Under the pieces are notes generated by a model that saw only the letters and a program-made list of their open reading frames with translations, was not told the DNA's origin and ran no database searches. Shown piece by piece: positions 56,131-64,000 of a stretch of 64,000 nucleotides of DNA (its first letter is position 1; each line of letters starts with the position of its first letter). The DNA lies in the NCBI GenBank assembly GCA_947034895.1, contig OX344764.1, forward strand, positions 63,407,348-63,471,347. The letters are read 5' to 3'. The position numbers and the translations under genes were made by a program. This DNA comes from Rhytidiadelphus loreus. Taxonomy: Eukaryota > Streptophyta > Bryopsida > Hypnales > Hylocomiaceae.

Positions 56131-57279
56131 TTGGATGGTCTCATAACTGCAAGAGAATAAAAGAGCGGATGCGCAATGTGAATATTCAGCCTCAAGAGAT
56201 CGATGATGCCCTTTAGGTTTGGTTTGAAGTAGAACCACTGATGTCATTAGCACCTCCTTCAGGATTGATTTCTAGAAGAGACTCGATAGAGCATCGAGGA
56301 CAAGTTACGGGAATCAACTATGTCTACGCAACTGAGACTTAGGCCTAGAGTATTTGCTTACAGTCTAGCTGTATGTGTCGACTGACATTGTTGGAGAGTA
56401 CTAAAATCCATTCTTAACTCTCTTGCTAACACCATTCCTAATAACAAATATCAAGTACAAATGAACCTCTGACCTAACGAATCAAGATGATTGTGTTATC
56501 AATTGGAACCTTTTTTTTTTGGAACCGTTTTTTTTTACCATTTAGACTCGCTAGAACAAAAAGAAGTATAAAGAATTTGTACCTTGTGGTGCAAATAGTT
56601 GACAGTGTTGTTGACATTTGACATCTAGACCTATGCTTGAAAGATGGACTATACGCCAATGTCATTTTTGAAATACTTTTGTGTGAGGCATATTCTAAAT
56701 CATTTATCAATTAGCATTCATTAGGTGGATAAGACTCTTGGCAAACTGGTAGAGTAGAACTTCCATATAAGTTAATAGCCCTAGGACCGGAGGAGAGTAT
56801 TAAATTATAGAGGTTATTGCTTTAAAGAGGGGTTGCAACATTAATGAAACTCTATACTTCTTGAATTCCTACAAGATCTTTAGTACAAGTTGTGTTGTTG
56901 CATTCATTTTCTTATAAAAAATATATTAATTAATTATATTTGACGTGGCAATTGTTTGGCCACGTTAGATCGGCGTTCCCATAGCGTTCCCGGGGTTCCC
57001 ATAGTCTAGGAACTCGCAATCTCCCAAAATGCATAAATCTCTTCTATATGACTTTGAAAGTTTCTATATGACTTACTCAAAACAACCTTAAAGAACATGA
57101 GGTCCAATAAAGACACTTATTTGGGGAAGTAAAGAGAAAAAAATATCATAGGTCCAATGAGTTGGGACAAGTGGTGGCAAGTCTAAGATGAGACATTTAA
57201 GCATGCCATTTTAACCCTTAAAGGACAAACATGTTCAAGGGGCATGATTTTTAGAATCAAAATTTGAATTTCATATACA
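56131..57279. other. Intergenic DNA
   Basis: No gene recognised. About 56,930-57,015 (GACGTGGCAATTG...GGCCACGTTAGA followed by GCGTTCCC motifs) resembles the small TIR elements at 8.1 and 21.5 kb and is probably a partial copy. Confidence 0.4.
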
Positions 57280-58620
57280 ATGACTCCAAAAACTAAGTCT
57301 ATGCTTTGTTCAATTTCACTCCATGCGCCATACGTTGAAAAGAAGTGGATAAAATCCGAATGAACAAACATGAATGTTGTAGTATCCTTTGTGCACTACA
57401 ATCCTAAAAAATTTGAAGCCAAAAGCAATTACAGATTGGAAGTAAATGAATTCCAAAGGTAAACCACCCTATAGACTCAGTTTTTGCAGCAGGGTTCATA
57501 ATCACTCCAGAAATTGCCCATGCTTCTTTTTTGAGCCTCAATGACTTGAATACTCTACTACATGTTGTTGTACACCATTTAAGACCCAATCCCATTGGTA
57601 TTGTAAAAAGTTGACCTATGTGTGCTTCAAAAAAGTTATATATAGAGAAAAATATAGATAATATTAATTTGAATGGAAGTTGAAGATTCTCAATGATACA
57701 AAGACTTGAGATTTCATTTACTATAACATATGATCTATAGGTTGCAATTTGAAATGTTGTTGCATCTATTTTGACTAGATTTAGAAACTTTTTTTTAATA
57801 TACAATCAATACAAATCATTTTAATTTTAATTTAATTTGAAATTTCAACATATGGCATACAAAGTGAAATTGAACAAAACATAGATTCAGTTTTTGGAGT
57901 CATTGTAGTCCTTGATTTTAAATGCCTTGGAACTTGACTAAGAAAATGTAGTTCCAATAATCTTATTTTTCATTTATTTTTATTTTCTCCAAAATTATAA
58001 AAATTATAATTTTTGTAAAAATTTGAAGGTAGCATCTTGAAAGTTTAAAATACACCACTTATACCATGATATTTATCACTATCATCTCCAATTTGAGTGA
58101 AAATTTTAAGTTAACTACTTAATAAAATCATTAAAATGAAATTTTAATGTTTTTAATTATGAAAAAAAGAAGTTAAGTTTTGAATATATATTACCGTATG
58201 AAAAATATATAAAACTTTTGAAAGGTGTATTTCAATATAGAAAACTAATGAATTTAGACCAAATGGGAATATGGAATGTCCTTTAAGGGTGGGGTTAATA
58301 AATATGACCATTGATGGAGTCATGAGATAATTAAAAGTCTTTATCCAATCTCTCCCCATTGTAACAATTAAGGTAAATCAATACCCCATTATAGACTAAG
58401 TGACAGCAAGTCTATTGTGGACTAAATTATGTTAGTGGTATACATTTTAGAACTTGAATGTACATTGCTAATATAATTTAGCCCACAATGGGCTCATTCC
58501 CATTTGATCTGGATTGGGGTAGTTTACCTTATTCCTTGTCTTCACAACTAAAAGGTTCATGATGCCATTGACTATTGTATTGCATCAGAAGCCTCTTCAG
58601 AAAAAAACCAAAAAAAAATC
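57280..58620. repeat. Dispersed repeat, copy 2 (uninterrupted at the 6.3-kb site)
   Basis: Colinear with 5,880-6,301 plus 8,533-8,890, diverged. It lacks the 2.2-kb insertion and instead carries its own TA-flanked MITE at 58,371-58,529. About 57,810-58,300 has no counterpart in copy 1. No coding potential. Confidence 0.6.
58371..58529. mobile_element. TA-flanked MITE with empty-site support
   Basis: A 159-bp insertion with ends AGGTAAATCAATACCCC and GGGGTAGTTTACCT, TA on each side, and longer internal inverted arms (ATTGTGGACTAAATTAT and its complement with few changes). The paralogous sequence near 8,835 has a single TA followed by TTCCTTATC at this point, so the insertion and TA duplication are visible in the window. 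Confidence 0.7.
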
Positions 58621-59039
58621 ATTGTCTAAAAACAAAAACAACATGAATATGACTTATTATTGAAGCAATCCCCAAAAGAAGTTGCCCTTTCCTCTCTTGA
58701 GTCCTCATCCATTAAATTCATCCACAACATATCATAAGAGAATTAGAAATTTTATGGTGTGCCACATTTTTTTGCTAATTTTGGCACTAAGCAATTAAAT
58801 CTACAAATAAATATAAAGATGGTTTGCTGAAAATCCAAACAATCCATAGAGTCAAATACCAATTTGTCATTTGACCATCTATCATCAAGAAAAAATTTGA
58901 TGGCAAAACAAAGAGATTTGCATCATTGACATTTTGTAAGAATGAAGGTGGAGAAGGCGTTTTTATAATGAAATCCATTGTTTGTCATGAATCTTCAAAG
59001 GGTATAGGATAATTTGAAGATGAGAGCTTGACCACTCAT

Positions 59040-59600
59040 TGTCAAAATGTAGAAATTGTGTTCAAAATATAATTTCAGACCTCATTTTGGCATAGTAGAA
59101 TAACTTTTTTCAAAAACATTTTGACTAAAAAAAGTTGGAAAATTAATATAACTTTCATCTCTAAGAACTTGTTTGTACTTTTGAGCCTCCAAAAAAAGGT
59201 TGTAGACAAACTTCAGAATAGATGTTTCAAAGTGTCGAGAAAATGTTTCTTCTACCCCCTCTCTGAAATTTGTTGATAACTTTTGATTGGAGGCTCAAAA
59301 TTTCAAACGTTTTTTGGAGATGAAAGTTAGCTTGATTTTGACATTAACTTTGTTCAAAGATTTTTGAAAAATGTTACTCTACTATGCCTAAATGAAGTCT
59401 GAAATTCTACTTTGAATACAATTCCTACTTTTGACTTTGACTAGTTGAATTCCTATGTACTAATCCAATTTACATATTCCGCATGGATTGTTTTACCTCC
59501 TATCCTCTCATCTGTATAGAGAGCTTATCTTTTCATCTCATTGCACAAAAAATAAGTGATTTTGAAGTTACTTGAGATAATTGATGAATATTGTTTCCTT
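59040..59600. repeat. Imperfect long inverted repeat and dispersed repeat
   Basis: About 59,070-59,200 is an inverted diverged copy of about 59,290-59,415 (landmark ATTTCAGAC-TCATTT-GGC on one arm, its complement on the other). The right arm continues to 59,600 as a repeat also present at 19,590-19,920. Confidence 0.5.
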
Positions 59601-59848
59601 TGAAATTTATCTTTGAATCAAGTTATATTTTGGAGTACAAAAGCTTATTTTTATATATTTCAATTAAATGTTCAAATTCACTTAATTAAATATTCAACAC
59701 CATATGCTAAAGTTGTATTGGGGGTATGGTACTCATTAGCCTCATGGCTTAACAGTGCCACGTGCACCCATAGCTACTATGGATGTGAAATATTCCACAT
59801 CATTATGTTGGGAAAGAGCAACCTAGATGTAGAATACTAAATATTATA

Positions 59849-60139
59849 AGGTAGGCTGCTCAAAAAGCACCTATGTTCTATAAGTGATCATGACACATGG
59901 GTACAATTTGCTTTCTTCAATTAACCAACAATGTACATTTTAGGAGATGGTTGCTTTTAGTGACCCATATAGTTCAACTTCAAAAAATTGTAACTAATTC
60001 CACAAAGGTCCAAAAATTATGAAAGGACTTAGGTTACATGCTAATTCCATTTCTCTTCCTGCAAAAATTATTTCAAGGAGTTTAGCTTCCCTAAAAAGGC
60101 AATCGTCTCTTAAATTGTCGCTTTAAGAGCAGACTACCT
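59849..60139. mobile_element. TA-flanked MITE, AGGTAG family
   Basis: A 291-bp element with ends AGGTAGGCTGCTCAAAAAGC and GCTTTAAGAGCAGACTACCT, and TA on both sides (59,847-59,848, 60,140-60,141). Related by termini to 42,554-42,965. Non-coding. Confidence 0.65.
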
Positions 60140-60141
60140 TA

Positions 60142-62839
60142 TGGGTGCACAAAATGCATAGCAGGTTCCTACACAATTTATGGTATGATATCACGGGTAT
60201 GGAGAAGAAAGACACCAACATATATTTTGGTACTTTAGAAGGCAAATAAGACGAAGCAAGTGAAGATACAATTTGAGCAAATTGCTAAAAATCTCTCTTG
60301 TGTGGTTAGGTTGTGAATTATTACATTCCTTTTTATTTTTATTTTTAAATTTGCACTGATTAAATGGAATTTCATTTCAATTTCATGTTGTTGCTACTGA
60401 ATGCCAATATGGTAGAAATACTTATTTCAAACAACCCTCTTATGATGGCTTTTTAGGGTGACCTATAGTAGACAATAGTTGGATGCAATATTTATTACAA
60501 AAGATTTTTTCTTTGTACCTTCTCATTCACTCATCTCTAACCATAATATGTGAGTCTATGAGACCAGAATGGGTTTGAATGAAAAATTTACATTCATTAT
60601 TGGATTTTTTTTTAATTTTTGGATTCTTCCTCATCCATATGTTTGCACACCTTGAGCTCAATTGCTCAACGAATTTTTCATATTGTACAGGCCAAGATGC
60701 TTATAAGAAATAGGTACTTCTACCCTATTTTGATTGCAACATTGGACTTTGGTTTGAATCCTTAGCTGATGAGTATGGTAACTACACCTAAAACCGCACG
60801 CTACAAATTCTTGTCTAAAATATACTCCCAGTATTCACGAGACTCTATGATTGTTTTTAGGAACACTTGTTTTCAGCACTTTGAAAATTCATAGTTTATT
60901 CATATGGTGTCCAAAAAATGCGTTCTGAAAGAATCTAGAATCCCCTTTGTCACTTTCCACATGACCCCACAAAAAAAAATCCAATATAATAATGAGAACC
61001 ATGCTAAATTTCTTATTTGTGCAATTTTATGTGTAATTACTTTGGATTGAATCCTATTTTTTATTTTATTTTTTTAAACAAATGGACAATTCCCATCCCA
61101 TTGATAAGCGGAAACAGTACAATCCTAATTAGTGTTGAGGTGGGAGTTAAGTTATTTCTGTCTGTTCCAACACAAATCACTCATGCCCCACTGTTTCAAA
61201 ACTGTACTTGCCCTAATTTCTTGAAGTCTCCGACTCCATTGATTGTCTGCTCTATTCTTCACCTGCAAACTCTCTCTTTCATTTATGATAGAACGTGAAT
61301 TTAGCTCCTTCAGAAGGACCTTGAGCATCAAAACTCATTATTCTGGCATATCTCATGCTTGAATGATTTGTCTCACTGGGATTCTAAATTTTTATTTGGC
61401 AACATGTGGCCAAAAAAAGAAGGATCTGAATAAAGCAAGTTGAAGGTAAATTCTTCTAATTTGTTTTTACTAGAGAGTTTAATTCCACATATTATGCAAG
61501 TATTCCATTTCACAATAGTCCGCTTCTGATATTTCCAGTTTTTCTTCCTGTGACAGTCGGTTGCTGTGAACGTCACTTCGAATACTCACTGCAGTCAACG
61601 AGCAAGTGAAAATTCAATTCAAATCTTGAAAATGTGAAAATAAAACCCTAATCTCTAAAACCCAAACCCTAACCCCTCAACGTTGTCCTAGTCTCGTGGT
61701 ATTGAATTACTTGGTTCACTTGTGAAGACAATCCTCGGTTTCCAAAAAAGAAAAAAATATGAGAAATTAGAATGTGAACATGTGAACATGTGAAGGATTA
61801 ATTTGGACAACCAATTCGTCTTTGTATTTTCTTGTCGGTAGACCTACAATACAGGCACTCTAAAATGCAAGCATGTAAAAAGAACATGGATGGAATCTTC
61901 TGTTATCATCCATATGTGTATCTTCATCCATATGTGTATCTTCTTCCATAAAATCATCTATTACTATTGGCTTTCATTCAAATATTTGTTAATATAATTG
62001 TTTTATAAAGAGGGGTTTGGCAATTTCATTCATTTTTTTACGCATTTCTTGAAGTGTTAAGATATCCAGCTTCAAAACAATGTAAGATTTGGGCTCAAAT
62101 TTGCCAACTAGAAAATGGATGTTTCTTTGTTCAAAAGAATCAACAAACTTTGTTGAACTAAAAATTGTACTTTGAAGTAACAAACTTTGTTCATTCCATT
62201 GAAGACAAAAGCATGAAACCCACTATTGTTGTTATTGATATTGATGCAAAAGGATTGACTAATCTGCAATTTGCTTGCTTCCAATTGTTACAAAATTGCT
62301 CAAAGGTGAATTTCAAGCTAACCATCTTGTATGAGCCATGGCTCACTATGGTCTTGGGATCAATGTTAATTATAATTATTATGCCATTCTATATGGTGTG
62401 ACACAACACATGTTGGTATCGCTCTTAGAAATATCATATTCAAACACTACAAGAAGTATTTTGTCAAGCAAAAGGGTTTAAGGTAGGTACAAAATCACTC
62501 CCATTCCAAATGTAATCCTTAATGGAGTTATTGCGTAGGTTGGCTTCTATGGGGCGATGACCACCTATTATGTTTTTTTTTCTTCATCAAAAATAAAATG
62601 ACTTTAACATATGTGGAAGAAATCCAATTTGTTGTTTTATTGCAAGAAAGAATTGTGAATCCAATCATTCTTAAATGTGCAATGACCAAAAACAACAACA
62701 ATGGATCATCCAACCTTTCTGAAGTTGAGTTTCACAAAGTTTGGTGCCACTAAAACGTGTACAATAGTTTCCACAAATTTTCTATTTTTAGTTTTCTATT
62801 TCTTAGAAAACTAGACTTTAATTTTTGGTATAAAATTGG
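60142..62839. other. AT-rich intergenic DNA
   Basis: No gene recognised. About 61,680-62,060 is the dispersed repeat shared with 10,890-11,060; a telomere-like CCCTAA run lies near 61,650-61,678. Confidence 0.4.
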
Positions 62840-62843
62840 TTAA

Positions 62844-63405
62844 CCCTTAAGGGACCAAGGCACATTTAAGGCATAAATCGTCAAAAATTGACACATTTTA
62901 GGGTAGCCAAAATTTATTTCTTTTAAAAAATTCAAGTGCACAAATTTGTACTAGACTACTAAGGGAATGTGTGGAAAACAATTCAAAAACTTTGACCACA
63001 TAGATTGAAAGATTATAATGTTTGAAGTTAGGAAAAAAATTCCAATCCTACTCAATAGGGCCTATATACTTTAACTTCTCCTAGAGTGAGATTTTTGCAC
63101 TACACATAGTTATGTTTTTGAACATATTCATTATATATTATGTTATTTACATACTTGCCAAATTTCAAAAGTAGAGGAGGAGTTTTGCATGTGTTGCCCA
63201 AAGCAACCCGGACTACCTTAAAAAGTTCATGGTAGCATACCTTCTAATCCACGCATCCGGTCGGAAAAATAATTGTATTCACACCAAGGGGGTACATGTT
63301 CACACCTTGTATCAAAATTTCATGAACATCCGACCAAAATTGTCTTTATACACAACTACCCAAGATTTCTTGGGTACATTGAATAGTCACTTGGTCGTTT
63401 AGGGG
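62844..63405. mobile_element. TTAA-flanked element (copy F)
   Basis: A 562-bp element after TTAA (62,840-62,843), starting CCCTTAAGGGACCAAGG and ending TGGTCGTTTAGGGG, followed by ATAA (one change from TTAA). Internal landmarks (TGTGTGGAAAACAATTC, then a TAGATTGAAAGATT-like stretch) are shared with the left parts of copies D and E. Shorter than A, B and E by internal deletion. Confidence 0.5.
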
Positions 63406-63409
63406 ATAA

Positions 63410-64000
63410 ATGAGAGTGAGATATGTATTGAAATTGTCACAAATAATTGTCACTAATTACAATCGAGTATAGCTACTATTATAAAAGATACATTATTTTT
63501 TATTTGATCTTATTTGCAATTGAAAGTGGATTCCAATGTACATTAGAATATATAATTTGGCCACTGTATGAATAAGTTATGAATTTTCAAAGTTTAGTCT
63601 CAAGGTGTTCGAAAAAACAACACTAAACTCTCATAGACTCTCATGTTGTGATTGTATACATCTTGTGTAATCAATATCTAGGTTTTAATGATAGTTTTTG
63701 GTCCAAATGTAGATGTCAAATTTTAGGCAATGTTAATTATGGGCATTTAATACCTTAACAACATTGATTTTGTTCAATTGGAAAGATGAAAATTGTGATG
63801 TTCAACTATTCATGGCTTTAAAAAGTTTCACCAATGTAGATTTACTTTTGAAGGCACATACATTGTAAATTGCAAATGTTGCAAATTCTTGCCAATTTAA
63901 CAAAATTGACATTTTGTTGTTTCTTGCATCTCAATTAAATGATTAGATTTTTAAGAAATTGTTGTTATTATCAAATTAAAAAATTTCAATATTTTTGAAA
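63410..64000. other. AT-rich intergenic DNA
   Basis: Nothing recognised up to the window end. Confidence 0.4.

Noticed and set aside
57211..58297. Possible further TTAA element with ends CCCTTAAAGGACA and TGTCCTTTAAGGG
   Set aside because: The TIR pair is good, but the right end is followed by TGGGG before TTAA, and the sequence inside belongs to the dispersed repeat shared with 5.9-8.9 kb, which continues past the supposed right end.

Overview
This is nuclear DNA of a land plant. The evidence is a secreted S-like RNase T2 gene with three short GT-AG introns, a DOMON/cytochrome b561 gene remnant of plant type, a receptor-like-cytoplasmic-type kinase fused to tetratricopeptide repeats, and plant-type transposons (Ty3/Gypsy, hAT, CACTA and Stowaway-like). 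Gene density is very low (two gene models that could be functional and several relics in 64 kb) and the intergenic DNA is strongly AT-rich and full of nested non-autonomous elements. A non-flowering lineage with a repeat-rich genome is plausible, but I cannot place the species.

Layout: 1-3.2 kb AT-rich intergenic. 3.6-4.7 kb RNase T2 gene (minus). 5.9-14.5 kb and 62.8-63.4 kb hold a family of short transposons whose ends read TTAA-[CT]CC[CT]...[GA]GG[GA]-TTAA, i.e. piggyBac-like termini; one copy is supported by a related empty site inside this same window. 14.8-25 kb is intergenic, with TA-flanked MITEs and a stray TPR fragment. 25.2-29.7 kb is a kinase-TPR fusion gene (minus) with about 19 nearly identical 34-residue repeats. 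30,488-40,803 is a complete, apparently very young Ty3/Gypsy LTR retrotransposon (minus) with 2,019-bp LTRs. Its gag and pol lie in different frames, and each LTR carries a 152-codon ORF just downstream of a TATA box. 40.8-45.7 kb holds intergenic DNA and a diverged duplication.

46.2-48.7 kb is a hAT transposase reading frame interrupted only by two amber codons. 49.7-51.5 kb is an element with terminal inverted repeats that contains a tandem family of hairpins whose stems change in a compensatory way. 52.1-56.1 kb holds gene relics: a 5'-truncated second RNase T2 copy lacking an intron present in the first, and a frameshifted DOMON-cytochrome b561 gene with a Stowaway-like MITE in an intron. 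56-64 kb is AT-rich and made of dispersed repeats that also occur at 5.9-8.9, 10.9 and 19.6 kb.

No pathway links the genes. The two RNase T2 sequences are paralogues. The LTR element lies just upstream of, and on the same strand as, the kinase-TPR gene, so it could affect that gene's expression. The strongest candidates for something undescribed are the TTAA-flanked family, the LTR-borne ORF and the covarying hairpin repeats. All are read by eye without database searches.
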